Source: Paragonimus skrjabini miyazakii
Taxonomy: Eukaryota; Platyhelminthes; Trematoda; Plagiorchiida; Troglotrematidae
NCBI GenBank assembly: GCA_014338405.1
Contig: JTDE01002230.1
Location: 22,305 to 86,304 of the forward strand
DNA length: 64,000 nucleotides
Direction: 5' to 3'
The notes under the pieces are model-generated. The model made no database searches. It worked only from the letters and a program-made list of their open reading frames with translations, and had not been told where the DNA came from. Below, in pieces: positions 11,743-24,247 of this stretch (position 1 is the first letter of the stretch; the number at the start of each line of letters is the position of its first letter). A program made the translations under genes and the position numbers.

Positions 11743-12537
11743 CTGGAAAACAAAACAACGTCCGTGGATGCCTTCGGTGAAGCCATCACTAATGGGATTG
11801 TGGTGGTAGGAGAAAATTGATCAGTTTGTGTTAGTAGTAGCAAACACTAATAGTTTATTAGATTACGATGGATCAGAACACTCGCGTTAATTTGTTCATG
11901 CTCAGAGTGTATCCAGAATATAGACGCAAAAAAATTGAGAAGTGTTCAGGTGGAAATCTCAAGCTGATTTAAACTGTCTGAGTTCATGTCAACCAATGAA
12001 TTTTATTGAGGATGAAAAATTATGACTTCGAGGCATTCTAAGTTTCTAAGCACTGAAAATAGCACGATCATCCGCAACGGAAAGTGTTCAGAGTTCATCC
12101 TACTTCCGAATGAACGTAAACCTGATCTGTTATGATGTTGAGAATATGATGTTTTTAGAATATACCTGTCATACAAGGTAACAGCCACAAATGTCTACTA
12201 TGCTGATACACTCCAAAGACTGTACGGTTTAGTAATACAGAATTAGTGCGAAAGGCTTGGTGGTTATGTAATATTTCTCGGCTTTGCTCCAGTTCATAAG
12301 GTTTTTGTGTCATTCGTGATTGAGACTTCTTTAAATTCCGAACCTTTCCCCTCTTATCCTTCTGACATGATTTCCTGTGACTGACATGTTTCGGAATTCG
12401 AAGTGTCTGTTAGAAGGTATGAAGTTTCATTCAAACGAATAAGTGAAGTCACGCAAGGACAAATTTTTTTGAAAAATGTTGACCAGTTGTGTGAGCCATT
12501 CGTGAAGATTGCCGTTAAATATAAAAATATTTTTCAG

Positions 12538-12577
12538 TTACCGCGTCGTCAAGTATATCAGACACAAAACTTTGGAC
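12538..12577 (+). other. Possible small exon, weak
   Basis: The acceptor ATATTTTTCAG is followed by 40 nt and a GTAAAT donor. The open frame at 12403-12648 spans it, so either a single longer exon or no exon at all is equally possible. It is recorded because the translation is not low complexity. Confidence 0.12.
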
Positions 12578-12949
12578 GTAAATTCTTCACGATGCTAACT
12601 CTCGAATGGACATCTCAGTTTCAATGTTGTTTACATATTTTTGACTGAACAGTTTCGGAATGAGAAGCACGACTCTCATCATCACAATGCATACTAAAGT
12701 TAATACCACATAACAATCCATTTTTCTAAGAATTGCCTAAGAGAAAATTAATTACTTTCGAACTAGTGCGTCCGTATAAGAATGAAAATGGTCATAGATT
12801 GTTTGTTTGTTGAAAATGGACATCATGCTGAGTGACTTCGTAATTAGTAATGCCTGCCTAGCACCGTATGTTTATTTATTTTGTGTTTGGGAAACGTTAC
12901 GGTTCTCACCAGGGGGCAGCATTCAATGATGTTAAGACTGTAAATACTA

Positions 12950-13980
12950 TTAGATTTTTCGAATGTAGTTGAGATTAGGGAGTGCGTTAATCCACGAACG
13001 TGAGTTATTCAGTACCTGAAATATCACTGATTGCAGTGAGTCATAGTAGAGTGAATCGATGACTGTCCACCAGCGAAAACTAGCGTTTTCCCGTCAAAGC
13101 CTTGTTCAAACGTCATATATTATGTCTGTTAGACGGTGATCGATCTCCCACACTGAGTCCGGTGATTCACTCAACCAAGATGAGAGATGAATGCTGCTAT
13201 TCTCGATCTCATTCTTGTTGTTGTATGCTGGGGTAGTGTGTACTAGTACAACATAGAGTTAACCTAGAAAAGATCGGAGTGCATGCATTTCCTTGTTTGC
13301 ACATTTGCTCCAACTTCCTTCACAAAAAAGCACAGAAGATTAAAATTGGCATAGACATTATTAAAAAAGCTCCTGAAGGGAAGGCCCTGAGAAAACCAGA
13401 CTAACAAAGAATGTGAATCTCGGACAGCCATCCCGTTTACTCCATAGATAAGTATTGATTTGACGATCCCTGCAAATATAACGTAACCCGCTGATCATAA
13501 CTTGTCAGCAATTTATTGAAGCCCCAGTCTCACTGGACACAGGCTTTTAGCATCTGAAACATGTTCAGCGTATCTAGTAATTTATAATTTCGCGACTGGT
13601 TGCTAAGTGTGGATGAAGAGTCAAGTTTCAATTAAACACCGATAATCATAAATTCATAAAATATTCGAGAAACCGTCTAATCCTGGGATTACTTTGTGGG
13701 CATATGGATGTATGATATTATTGTTTTTATCTGAGACACCTCCGCTTTGACAGTTAAACAAAAGTGTCATAATAAAGATGGCATTCGGTAAGTGTTACTG
13801 ATTCAGTACATTTGTAAGTAAGTAGATGTCTGTCCCAAGTGTCAGTCACGCTTGGACGTAAACGTCTAGATCAGTCAAAACTGGATTGAATAATCAAATT
13901 TCATCTGGTTATGATTCTTACATTCGTTAAAGTTTGTATACGATTTCAACGAAAGATTTTTTCTTAAAGCATGCGAGAAT
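12950..13980. other. No gene seen
   Basis: AT-rich non-coding sequence with no repeat that has a partner elsewhere in the window. Confidence 0.5.
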
Positions 13981-14010
13981 TTAGGTGACAGTTGAGCATA
14001 ACATATTCAG

Positions 14011-14067
14011 ATCGAGCTACTACAACAAAAGCAACAACAACAGCAACAACAACAACAACATTTATAT
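14011..14067 (+). CDS. Possible Thr/Ala-rich symmetric exon or ACA microsatellite
   Basis: The string after ACATATTCAG begins CGAGCTACTACAACAAAAGC and continues as (ACA)n/(GCA)n. Read in phase 1 it encodes Thr/Ala repeats, and a GTGTAC donor at 14068 would make it 57 nt and symmetric 1-1, like the threonine exons further right. The acceptor has a poor pyrimidine tract and the donor is weak, so a plain microsatellite is a serious alternative. Confidence 0.3.
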
Positions 14068-14366
14068 GTGTACGTTCATGTTTGACCATATTCAAACAAT
14101 ACGATTTAACTCAGTAACCACGGTAACACAGGGGTTAGACATAAAACAATGAGACCAGGCAAACATTGGAGTACAAGATACACAAACCTCAACACAGAAC
14201 TATACCAATAAATTAATTCTGAGCTCAATTTCTTTATCTATCGTAAAAGGTTACAATTTTTGTACTGTGCCAATTGTATACATTTCCCGTATGAATATTT
14301 AGAAATATCCTGCTATTCGGTAATTTCAAACACGCTAATCACATTGATAACAACGACTAGTGTGAC

Positions 14367-14408
14367 TGGTCGAGGGGAACACTCGAAAGTCTTTTCCTCA
14401 CACTGGTA
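14367..14408 (-). other. Possible small exon, minus strand, weak
   Basis: The acceptor CTGTCTTCTTAAACAG precedes a Cys-containing phase-0 frame (YQCEEKTFECSPRP). Several weak GT donors follow and none stands out. Phase 0 would follow the exon at 15076-15220. Confidence 0.15.
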
Positions 14409-15075
14409 CTGTTTAAGAAGACAGACTCCTTTAGCACCGACACAACGGCATTTGTAAATACAACCTAATGGTGTGCTATTTCGGTGAGATAACTTAGTCA
14501 TTTTATCACCACCCGACAGGTTACGTTAGATGACTTGCATAAGAATCATAAAAAATAAGATATTTAGGTCAACAGATGCGTTGGCGGCTGGAGGTAAATT
14601 TGGATATCAACAGCACCGCAAACAACCACGATTCCTGTCTGCACAAAATTAAAACAATACCGAGGAATTTGGTACTTTCACCATGGAAACGTGTGCATGC
14701 AGACTACCACGGATCACTTCTTGATAACTGTCACATTCTGCTTTTGCTCGATTCGAGCTTAATTGGTCAAAAGTATTCATCACAATTTCACCTGATACAT
14801 GATTTATCATATGGGCTTTTCGTAACTGTTTCGGTCAAGAATGAATTATACAGGTCTTGGTGACGAAAAACGGATAATGATTTTGAAATGAAACAGTGAC
14901 TTTATAGTTTCTGGTATCGTCATTTGCGAAAAACACTAAGGCATCCAAGTTTCAACGGTACCGCAGAAAATGTGTTGTAAGCACCAAAACGTATTGTGTT
15001 TATTACTAATCCTAAAACATTTACCAACATGCATACTTTTCTCGATAACTTTTTGATGCAGTGCAGAAACATAAC

Positions 15076-15220
15076 CTGTTGAACAATGAAAGAAAGCCGA
15101 GCGATGCTATTTGATTTCCTGGCGTCTGAGAACATCTCTTCAATGTGTAGATTCGATGGGCGTGATATATAGTTTCGTGGGAGTGATCTGCGACTTGCCA
15201 AACGGCTGATCAATCTCATG
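15076..15220 (-). CDS. Candidate exon, minus strand, unknown basic protein segment
   Basis: 145 nt between acceptor TTGTGTTGTCTAG and donor CAACAG|GTTATG, phase 2 to 0. The peptide is Arg/Ser-rich with a helical acidic part (HIEEMFSDARKSNSIARLSF). The fit of frame, splice sites and composition is good but the protein is not recognised. Confidence 0.28.
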
Positions 15221-16325
15221 CTAGACAACACAATGATAGAAATTACTGACTTGAACAATGTTTCTGTTCATCGAAGACACACTGACCAGGTTCAATTCCA
15301 TAGCACTGAAAGCAAACCAGTGAATTAAATGGTGTCGCGTACCCAAAGGTTCTGATGCGGCTAGGAGATCGACGCGATTAGCAAACAAGAAGGCAAGGGC
15401 TTCTCGTAGGAGGAAAGGTTTTGGTTGAAACTTATTCCATTAATCGTTTATCCAAACCCCGACACGCTAGACAATTCAGTGGTGGACCACTTTGGCAGTG
15501 CTTTAGGCTGCATCACCACTGCATAAACAGTTTTAATGTTATATCTGCCGCTATTCACCAAGTTCTGTGTTCTGTTATAAGCCAATCAGTTAACAACTTG
15601 TGGCGTCTTATGTCTCAGTGAGATCAGCCATTGATAGATTCTGATTTCTTTAATAGTGATATAGATCTATTAATTAGTGTTGTTGTCCCGCGGACAACGT
15701 GACGTCTGAGGTCTTCTCCTTATTACTCGCGCGGGAGGTTTCAATTCAACTACGATTTGTGGGGCTTTTCGAAGTCCTTAATTCCAAGTAGCACGACGGT
15801 CATTAATCTGAATTAACTGGAAACAGTATCAGCTTCTTAGTTGGTGCCTGTCATAAGATATGTGTACGCGGAAGGAGGTTGACGACACATTGTACCAAAT
15901 GAACGTTAAATGCTGAAACTTATAGATAGTAACTCGTAACACCCTTTCTGATTCACCAAACCTACTGAGTCGTATCGAACGTGACAATTAACTAGCAAGT
16001 GTAATACTGTTTGAGAGAAAACGGGCGAGAGCAGTTAATAGTAATTAGCTAACTCTAACATGAAATCAGGGTTGTCGTTCCTGATCTACAACTCCGTCAA
16101 GTGTGCACTACTTACTCAGAGTAAACTAACCCATCTGACATAATTTTAACACATTTCACTAAGTCGATCGATCAGGTGATGTTTCTTGAACATCTCTTAT
16201 TTATCCAGTAAACACTTCACCTAACACGGCACATTACCGACGAATGTGGCACAGTGAACTTCAAAACCAAAAGTTGACCATCGATTGTCGTCCAAAAAGC
16301 TGGATGAAAGATCAAGACTTGACTA

Positions 16326-16535
16326 AGGAAAGCTTGGCCAGAATTCTAGTCCCGCCAGTGGCGGTGATATGCACTACTGACGAGCGCTAATTAGAGTGAA
16401 ACTCGAGTCTTGTGCTTCTGCTGTTCGAAAGTGGCCGACTGGAAGGTCTATGGGAATGTGACAGCTGCGATCAATTGTGGGTGATATTCAATCTTTATGG
16501 GAACCAATATCCCCTACTGCTCATCAGGAATCAAG
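16326..16535 (+). repeat. SINE family S1, subfamily A, 5' truncated
   Basis: The copy starts inside the tRNA-like head (GAATTCTAGTCCCG, a decayed B box). It continues through the core (GCGCTAATTAGAGTGAAACT), the middle (GGTCTATGGGAATGTGACAG) and the subfamily-A tail (CCCCTACTGCTCATCAG). Confidence 0.75.
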
Positions 16536-16539
16536 GAAA

Positions 16540-17790
16540 TAAAGATGGAAATGTGCGTGTATGCAGACGTAAAGTTGATTGACTCAACGATGGTGTAAAC
16601 AACCTCGTGACGAGATGTGATGTTAGTTTGACCCAAACATGAGTTACTGTCTCTCCACTTCAGAAGAGTGGGTTAGGTTTTGTGGAACACAGTGTCAATG
16701 GTCTGGTTTAAAGGATTTACAATAAGGACATTTGTCACTAATAAAAATTGTCCAAAATAATCGAATAATTCAAGATGATTATGCCCCAACTAATCAATAA
16801 AAATTCGTCATCGGGTTTGAACCATCCTGTGTCAAAAACACCTATTTTCAAGGCCAAGTTTTCCTAAATATTGTGTTCTTTGTTTGTTCGACTTTGTTGC
16901 TTGGTGATACGATGTTCGGTCGGATGGAACGGTGACAGGTATAATGGATTAGTACGAATGTATAGCTGACGGAAAGAATGAATGATATTGAAGAAAGAAC
17001 AATACTGGGAAGCGAACGCAACTAATCCAGAAAGGCAGCAATGTTTTGTGTCAGGCATGAGGAGGCCAGCCGATGTTAACCAACTTCGGCCACTCGTATT
17101 GTCCAACATTGTAAAATGTGCATTTCTGTCCGACTGCGCACACTAGATGTTACTGTTTCTTTGCAATCATTCTGATATCATTTTGACTGAAGTATTTGCT
17201 ACAAAATTAATGACTGACTAGTGTGATTAATGATCACGCTGAGCAATGGTATGCCTGAACTATATAGTAGGGAAAATAGTTAAAACAGAGTCTCCTTATA
17301 GCTTCGTAGCGGCAGTAAATTTATACAAAGTGGTTAGTTATAATTCTGATATCTGTCTTTCATTCACGATGATGGTTGATAGTCACAAAAATATGCTATT
17401 TAACTGTGAATTCACAGCGTATTCAACTGGAGGACCTTATACAACGGCTGAACTTGAGGGAAGAACTCATATACTCAAAAAGAGAATGGACTGGATTTAT
17501 TTCAGTAAGCGAAGTGAGTCGTCATATGCAATATCCGACAGCATATAGCAAGGCAGAACTCAGATTTTGAACATCCTTTCCGTAATCATAAAATTGATGA
17601 ACAGTGGAGTTCAAGTTTCTACACGAAGGTGGAAGATTATCATATCAATACTGTTTGATGAGGACCCGCATAACGTTGCATGATCCGTTTGTAAGTGCCA
17701 ATAACCAAACTGTCCATATACATAAACGGGGTAAAAACCCAATGATAAATCAACTGTATTCAAATTTCTCTTTAACAACTGAAGCTCAGA
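16540..17790. other. No gene called
   Basis: Two overlapping open frames at 17246-17570 and one minus frame at 16864-17109 have no domain and no convincing pair of splice sites. The rest is AT-rich. Confidence 0.4.
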
Positions 17791-17793
17791 ACT

Positions 17794-17858
17794 AGTAGTC
17801 GAGTGATTGAGTTCTGGGTCGTTATACAAGAGGTTGTTGGTTCGATCCCTCACTCGGA
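17794..17858 (+). repeat. tRNA-like sequence, relic or SINE head
   Basis: A TAGTCGAGTGATTGAG stretch resembles an A box and is followed by a near-perfect B box (GGTTCGATCCC) flanked by TTGTT and CTCACTCGG. A proper cloverleaf cannot be drawn by eye, so it is better read as the promoter head of a SINE-like repeat than as a functional tRNA gene. No second copy was found in the window. Confidence 0.4.
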
Positions 17859-18101
17859 CAATTTCTATCTGGTGAGCCTACACAATGATGAAATCAGTGG
17901 TGGAATGCCGGTTTGGGAATGAGTATCAAAAACCCTCATGAAAACTGTTTCCACTTCTGATCTTCTATCTTAGCAGAAGGCCACAACATGTTTCTTAAGT
18001 TGAATTAAACTGGGTTCTCGCCAGGTAATGATTGGCTTTCAATATTCCTTCGCCGAGGACTCATTAGTTCACATGGTCATTGGAGCCTCTGTGGTCTTTA
18101 C

Positions 18102-18286
18102 GAGGGGTGGACAAGGTTGTGCATTAGCCATGTTGCAAATAAACCAGGTGTACCATAACTTAAATTTACATAAGACCGTGTTAGTTACTGACAAACTCTT
18201 TTCACTACAGAGAGGAATGTGTGAAAGGGACTGATTTGAAGGAATTACTTCTGTCAACACACAGAGTAGATGTTGAGGAGCTGACA
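18102..18286 (-). CDS. Candidate exon, minus strand, start uncertain
   Basis: A frame stays open from either of two acceptors: TACTGCTAACAG (exon from 18286, phase 1) or the better CACATTCCTCTCTGTAG (exon from 18204, phase 2). It runs to CTC|GTAAAG at 18102, phase 0. The product has several Cys and Trp residues and a hydrophobic middle (LWYTWFICNM). It is not recognised. Confidence 0.2.
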
Positions 18287-19399
18287 CTGTTAGCAGTAAT
18301 CAAGCAGATGCAAAAAGGTTAATCTGTTTTGTATGCAATTTATGAGAATAATCGACAGCTGTGGAGGACAAAGAAAGTGTTTCACCCTCGATTGTGGACA
18401 AGGATTAAAATGGTAGCCATTGCAGACAGAATGATAATGATTTTGCTGGACATATCTTCCGTTCACATAGAACTTCACCAGAGCCATATAAAGTTTGACT
18501 TTTTGTTCACAAGTAAGAAGTCACTTTTCCTGTCTCTAGGTTCAATTGTTGTTTGGGTAAATCTATAAAATATATTTGTCACGATGAGTTATAATTCTGC
18601 TGAGCTTATTGGCATCATACAGTGAGATAACTAAGAAGATAGGCTTACTCATCTACGTCATCCATATACGTGCATGTGTATGAGGTAATTCATCGACTAA
18701 ACAGGGCATGAGATGATAACACGATCTCTACAGTCAGATCATCTTTCAAACCATATGAATCTTTTCGATAATAAGCCGACATCGTTTTACCAAGGACGGA
18801 CGTTTGATAAAGAATCTCAAGGATTTCTGTAAAAGGCTTAGATCGGGAGCATGTAAAGTGTACTTATGTTAAGTGACGCCTACATGAACAGCGAGGAGAA
18901 TAAACACTCGCAAAGTATACAATTATCAATTTTTGATCAATCAATTTCCAAGGAAAACAATCGAGAGCTCACATATTTAATAGCACTGTTTTAAACCTAC
19001 ATACACCAACCGTTTTCGTGGAACGGGTCACCGTTCCAGTTTCCGCAGTAAATTTAGACAAACTCAACAAACAAATGACCTTTTATTTCCACACACTGTC
19101 TTTGACAAATGCATAGTCGTTAAAGTCAAAGTTGTTCGTTGTAACATGGTTATTATGAATCCAACTTGATTATGCGCGAGTTAGAGTACGCACAAAATTA
19201 GCTGATTATTTGATTCATTTACTGTCAACAGGGAAGCTAAGTTATTTGGGCTCTTAACATGTGAACCAGTTTTAAATTTCTGTTTTATGAGATTATGTTT
19301 GAGGCTGAAAACTAAGTATTGTGGGACAACTTTGTTTGATTTGATCTTCGGAAATAATTCTAGCTATCATGGATTGAAAATCATTTAGATTTATACTAC

Positions 19400-19555
19400 A
19401 ATTTCATGGTCAGGTAAATTTCTTCCCTCCGGCCTCCTTGAAAAAAAATCAACGGATTCGAATGTCTTTTTTAGGGTTTGTAAGTAGTGAATGTTCTTGT
19501 CCTGCTTGGTCTCTGAACTGCGGTCTATGTTCTTCAGAGGTAACCATGTTGACCG
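19400..19555 (-). CDS. Candidate exon, minus strand, charged segment
   Basis: 156 nt, phase 0 to 0, between CATTAGCACAG and ATT|GTAGTA. The peptide is charged and non-repetitive (KQDKNIHYLQTLKKTFESVD). The opposite strand has a rival reading (19475-19539, Cys-rich) with a usable acceptor, so strand is uncertain. Confidence 0.2.
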
Positions 19556-20629
19556 CTGTGCTAATGACCTCAAATTGTGAATTACTAAGTTGTCCTATCT
19601 ATACTGTCAGTCATATAGGTGTGTGAGTACCGTTCAAAAGTCAAAGTGTTGTCTAGTAGGTCTCTACGATAGCGGGTTAACTGAAATTCCTAGAGGAATC
19701 AAAAGACTGTGGTCAAGTGTGACCAGTACTTGGTTTGCATCTGACACCTCCAAACTTATTTAGAGTAATCTTTGGTTAGCGTAACAGAAAAGTGTTTGAT
19801 ATGAATTTTCTGTACCCCCGCTGTAGGGTTAACACTGTTCATCTCGTAACTAGCTTTTAGTGATTATCACTCAGACCACGACTTCCTGATGGTCACTGCC
19901 GTCCATACATCACAGTCTTTAATTGTTCCGACTCACCAAGCGGTAAAGCCACTTGGTATATTTGACAAAGAGCACAAAAACCGTGTGATTATTAGATAGA
20001 ATATCATTAGTCAACTTACAATAAACTGCGAAATATCGGAGTTTTGGTTGAATTCAAATCAATGACAAAAACAGCACAGCAGTACAGGGTACTTATTTTA
20101 CCAGCTGGACTACGAAACCATTTTGGGGGATCACAGATCTCGCAATTGTTCACTGTTTCATACTCGGTTCACGAAGGTCTATGAAATCTAACAGAAAATC
20201 CAGCATGAAAATACTCCGGCCGCTAATGGTGAAAGCTACCAACGGTTCTCTTGAGTCTTGAGTTTAACTGAAAAAATTGGTTCTCAGCTGAAACATGAAA
20301 CGTTTCAATTGATCTCCTATTTTTCTGTTTTTCGCAACAACATGTTCAAACAAATGAGAGACTGACTATGCAATGAGAATTTGACAGTTTGCTTTAGTTT
20401 AGGGGTGATAGCAATTTAAAGATGGGCAAGTCAAATGAACTGATTCTATCATGTCTGTTGTGGGATTAAGTTACTTTGCTTTTTGCCTGTGAGGACTCTA
20501 CCTTGAATAAAACATTAGCTGCAAATAATTTTTAAGTACTCCCAACTTTTGGGAACTATTGATCAGTGCTACCTTCTCATTAATTGAGTTGACACTTATA
20601 GTGAACAGTAATGGATTTTGGCTTACATA

Positions 20630-20850
20630 ACTTGAACGTAGCTCAAAATTGATCAGAGGTGTTGCACTCACATAAAGATTTACGATATCTTCCTTCGAAA
20701 AGAAGTACTATATACTAAACCCGAGTTTCGTTCTTGTTAGAGCACATCAGTAGTACATATCCAACGTCACGGCCACGACTAGAACAATGACCACGCTTTT
20801 ATGAGGCAACTGTATATGGTCATGGCGCCAGTTACCTCACGTTGAGCATA
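20630..20850 (-). repeat. SINE family S1 copy
   Basis: On the minus strand it contains the head (CTCATAAAAGCGTGG), a decayed B box, the core (TGCTCTAACAAGAACGAAAC) and the middle segment, in the usual order. It is more diverged than the copies at 38651 and 48307. Confidence 0.65.
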
Positions 20851-21431
20851 ACTAAAATATATTTGGTAAAAGCTCACTACTGACACGCTAATGACAAGCC
20901 TTAACAACAGTAAAACACGAATCTAAGGCTTCTGTTCACAAAGTTGTCAAGCTAATAACATCACAGAAATGCAGTAGTAGTCATCAGTTGCTGACTATGT
21001 TCAGTTTATATACTGCCAGTTATTAGTGACCACAGTTTTATTGAATTTAAAACCAGGCAACGTATTCTTCAAGAGACATTAAAAAGGTGTTTTTGTTCAT
21101 TTTTATCATCTCTAATTGATTTTCTTCTAGATAGGACGCTCAGTTTATTCGAAAGAGTTTTATTAACATTTAGGGGTAAGCAATTCCGATAAATGGTTTT
21201 CGGCTAGGGACCCAAACGTTATAGGAGACATTGCTTCAACCGTTAAAACCACACGGGTGAGGATGTACTTTACGGATTAGCTTATGCTATTGCAAGCAAG
21301 TAAAACTTTATCAGAATGTGTATATTGTGAATAATAGTGAGCCTATGATAATCCAATGTTTTGAACACTTCAAACTGAGCTAATCAGCGAACACAATGGG
21401 GACAAAATATTTCTCATTCAACCCGGCCTAC

Positions 21432-21542
21432 CACAGCCTCTTCCCATTGCGATGGTAACCATAACAATATAATCTTGGTTTTAAAACAAGTTACATGTTG
21501 ACATGGTTGTCCTAGACTGTGTTGCTTAGGGACAACAATAGC
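21432..21542 (-). CDS. Candidate exon, minus strand
   Basis: The acceptor TTTCAATTCTGCAG is followed by 37 codons in phase 0 (contains CQHVTCFKTKIILLWL) up to GTG|GTAGGC. Both ends are in phase 0, which fits the exons before (25469-25592) and after (19400-19555). The donor is weak and the frame continues to a stop at 21414. Confidence 0.22.
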
Positions 21543-21978
21543 CTGCAGAATTGAAAGCTCAATGAACCAATTAAGATGTGGCAGAGAAAAAAACAATTGG
21601 TTCAGAGGTTATATAAAGAACGCGATTATTTGATTTTGACTTAACCAGTTGATCAATCACTTAACTAATTTTGTGTTATTTATATCTATTTTTCAGATAA
21701 TCCAATCAAGAAGAAATTACCAGGATTGCTCGCAGGGGATCATTGGCATTTCCGAAGCACAAAAACATTTCGATTCTTTTTGATTTCTGAACTTTATCAT
21801 TTTCTTTTCTTATTTTTCTTTCGGACACTCATAATTAGATAAAATAATATATACATACACGTTATATAGATATATACTTGTATAGTTTAAAGATAAGTAA
21901 CATAGATTGTAAGTATAGTGTTTGAAGTTATATTTAAATCCCAAACTCAACACATTTATCAACTCTGTTTTAACATTT

Positions 21979-21998
21979 TTTGTTTGTTTGTTTGTTTC
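21979..21998. repeat. TTTG tandem repeat
   Basis: About five units of TTTG form the pyrimidine/thymine-rich tract directly before the splice acceptor of the 21-nt exon at 22006. Confidence 0.8.
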
Positions 21999-22005
21999 TT
22001 AACAG

Positions 22006-22026
22006 ATCCAACAACGACAGCTGTAG
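22006..22026 (+). CDS. Candidate 21-nt micro-exon, threonine-rich, phase 1-1
   Basis: The acceptor TTTGTTTCTTAACAG and the consensus donor G|GTAAGTAT enclose 21 nt that read PTTTAV in phase 1, with two bases before and one after. Length, symmetry and Thr content match the other threonine exons at 44005, 45563, 51191 and 56657, which argues that this is a member of the same gene or gene family. Micro-exons of multiples of three are a known feature of schistosome micro-exon genes. Distance to the next such exon is about 22 kb, so membership in one transcript is inferred only. Confidence 0.45.
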   Translation: MQQRQL

Positions 22027-22542
22027 GTAAGTATTGTTTGTTTTAATTGTGTGATTTGTATGAATTGTTTTCTGGTCGGTTGTCTCGTTAGTATTACAAT
22101 GGTTGTAATTAGGTATATTACTTATGATTGTACACCCGTTTATTCCGGCAATTCGATTTATTCAAGCGAACCTGATATTTGAAAAGGTTTATTAGGTCAA
22201 ATGTTCTGAACCTACAGTCTGTATAAAATTATTTATTTATGAAATAGTTTTTATAAGAATACAAATAACAACTTTAGATTAAGGTTTACAAAAGACTCAT
22301 ATAGTTTGAATTGTAGTAGCCTGAACGATATTATGATCACCGCACCTCAATGTTGACATTTTACAAACAAAACACTAAAGTCTGTTACAAGAGATACTGG
22401 ATAAACATAAACTCGATCTAGACTGCCATCAAAGACTCAGAAATTTTCTATGGACCTTCCAAACTGATTGGTAACATTTTCAGCTAGACCTCTACTGTTT
22501 TGTGAAAGCCTGGAAGCGGTTGATTTTTGACAGAACGACACA

Positions 22543-22715
22543 ATTTCAAAATTGAACACCACTCACACTCGATCACAGCTTTTGCATTCAAGCAAGCGTT
22601 TCGGCTAGCCTACTTTGAAAGGAAGCAGTAGAACAGAGTTTTGCTCTTACTAGAACTCTCAGTAATCCATATTCTTGTCAAGATCGGACTCCTCAGTTAG
22701 GTTCAAACTACTGTT
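22543..22715 (-). repeat. SINE family S1, subfamily B, internally deleted
   Basis: The tail (TTCAAAATTGAACACCACTC) and core (GTTTTGCTCTTACTAGAACT) are present. The tRNA-like head is missing and the sequence passes into a 5'-module-like CTCAGTTAGGTTCAAAC. It lies head to head with the next copy. Confidence 0.6.
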
Positions 22716-22775
22716 TTAATCACGAGGTTATTAATGAGATAGAGCAGAGTGATTCTGTTCATCCTCCTTTCCAAA

Positions 22776-23065
22776 TGATCGGACAAACTGATCACTATTC
22801 ATATAGCGCTATGGTTGAGCGTTTGAATTTGATTATTCCGTCATGTCTACTGTGAGGTTGCTGGCGTAGTGGTTAACACGCCAGTCTCACAAGCACGAGG
22901 ATCAGAGTGTAAACTCCGATCCGGACAATGATATGCACTACTGATGAGCTCTAATAAGAGCGAAACTCGAGTCTAGTGCTTCCTTTCGAAGTTGGTTAGC
23001 CGAAATGTTTATTTGAATGCGAAGGCTTTGATCAAGTGTCGGTGGTGTCCAATTTCAAAATAACC
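22776..23065 (+). repeat. SINE family S1, subfamily B, good copy
   Basis: Order: 5' module (GATCACTATTC..GGTTGAGCG), tRNA-like head (TGGCGTAGTGGTTAACACG resembles an A box; ACTCCGATCC a decayed B box), core (GAGCTCTAATAAGAGCGAAA), middle (GCCGAAATGTTTATTTGAAT) and tail (GTCCAATTTCAAAAT). It shares the core with subfamily A but differs in the anticodon-arm region and the tail. Confidence 0.75.
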
Positions 23066-23162
23066 CAAATCCAGAATCTTCATTACTGAGAACAACACTA
23101 ATGTATATTTTAGTTAGAAGCAAATTAATTACTAGACGAGAAATAAAACTAACCAACCGATA

Positions 23163-23518
23163 CCGAGTTAACAGACAGTAATTATGTCTCCTCCCGAGGC
23201 GATCGGGAAACCTGATCATTACTCACAGACGAAAGTGGTTGAGCGTTTACCTGCGATGATATTCTGGTCGTGTCTGAAGTTAGGTCAATGGCGCAGTGGC
23301 CAACACGGTTGCCTCATGAAAGCGTAGCCAGAGTTCTAGTCAAGGTCAAGGGCAAGGATATGCCAGCTGTTCGAACCGGGGCAAAACTCGAGTCTAGTGC
23401 TTATTTGTTCGGAAGGAGCCGACTAGAAAGTCTATGGGAATGCGACAGGTACGATCAATTGTGGGTGATGTTCAATCTACATATGAAAACCAAAATCCTC
23501 TACTACTCACCAGATACC
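23163..23518 (+). repeat. SINE family S1, subfamily A, near full length
   Basis: The copy begins in the 5' module (ACAGACAGTAATTATGTCTC), passes through the head (GGCGCAGTGGCCAACACGG, GAGTTCTAGTC as decayed B box), a damaged core and middle, and ends with CTACTACTCACCAGATA. An open frame at 23270-23521 over it is incidental. Confidence 0.75.
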
Positions 23519-23704
23519 TAAATTGTTATCGTCTGAACTAGTGATAAAAAATGTTCGCAACTAGTCGATTGACTTCAAAGAGGCAGATTTCACTATGTAC
23601 ATATTTTAGTAAGCGTTTCCCTTGTGTATTTACGATTGCGATTAGAAAAAAGTAAGCGTGTTGATGGCACCGAGTCAACCTCGTGTATAACAGTAGGCTA
23701 CAAT

Positions 23705-23876
23705 TCAGAAAAACCTTTCAGTTGGTAAACTTTGTACGAAAGCGCCTGACTCGAGTTTCGCTGTTATAAGAGCTAACCAATAGTGCCAGTTCATGTTTGG
23801 ATTGAAATTCGTACCTACGTTCCCTTGATTATGAGACCAGCGTGTTAACCACAACGTCAGCTACCCCACAGCAAGC
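23705..23876 (-). repeat. SINE family S1, subfamily B, diverged
   Basis: On the minus strand: head (GACGTTGTGGTTAACACG), core (TAGCTCTTATAACAGCGAAA) and part of the middle. It is oriented opposite to the copy at 23163. Confidence 0.65.
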
Positions 23877-24247
23877 TTTGCTACAGTATCGTATGCAAAA
23901 AGAACTTGAATTTAACATGTCCTTTTGCAAGAGGTTGGCTAAATTGTCTATCTGAAGCAAAATGCAGTAATCAATGATTTGGCATCTGACAACCGAAATT
24001 CTGTCTTCCATTGATCCAAGAAAACTGTTGATATTTGAGGGCTTGAGGGCAATAGGTTTTTCTGTTGTAAAACGCTTAGTAGGTTACGACGAAGTGAGAT
24101 CAAATAAATGGAAAATAGATTATCTTTTTTACCGCGCTAAAACAAGAAGCGATGAAACACGCAAAATTGACTGGAAAAGCGAAATCCTGATTAGTAGTCG
24201 GGCAAGTTTAATAATTTCGAATGGACTGAATTGAGAAAAGTCTGGGC

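Noticed and set aside
16864..17109. 81-codon minus frame as an exon
   Set aside because: Varied peptide but no acceptable acceptor or donor.
19475..19539. Cys-rich plus exon (GLCSSE end)
   Set aside because: Phases 1 to 0 do not fit the threonine exons; the donor is weak and a minus-strand reading competes.
23270..23521. 83-codon frame
   Set aside because: Lies wholly within a SINE S1 copy.
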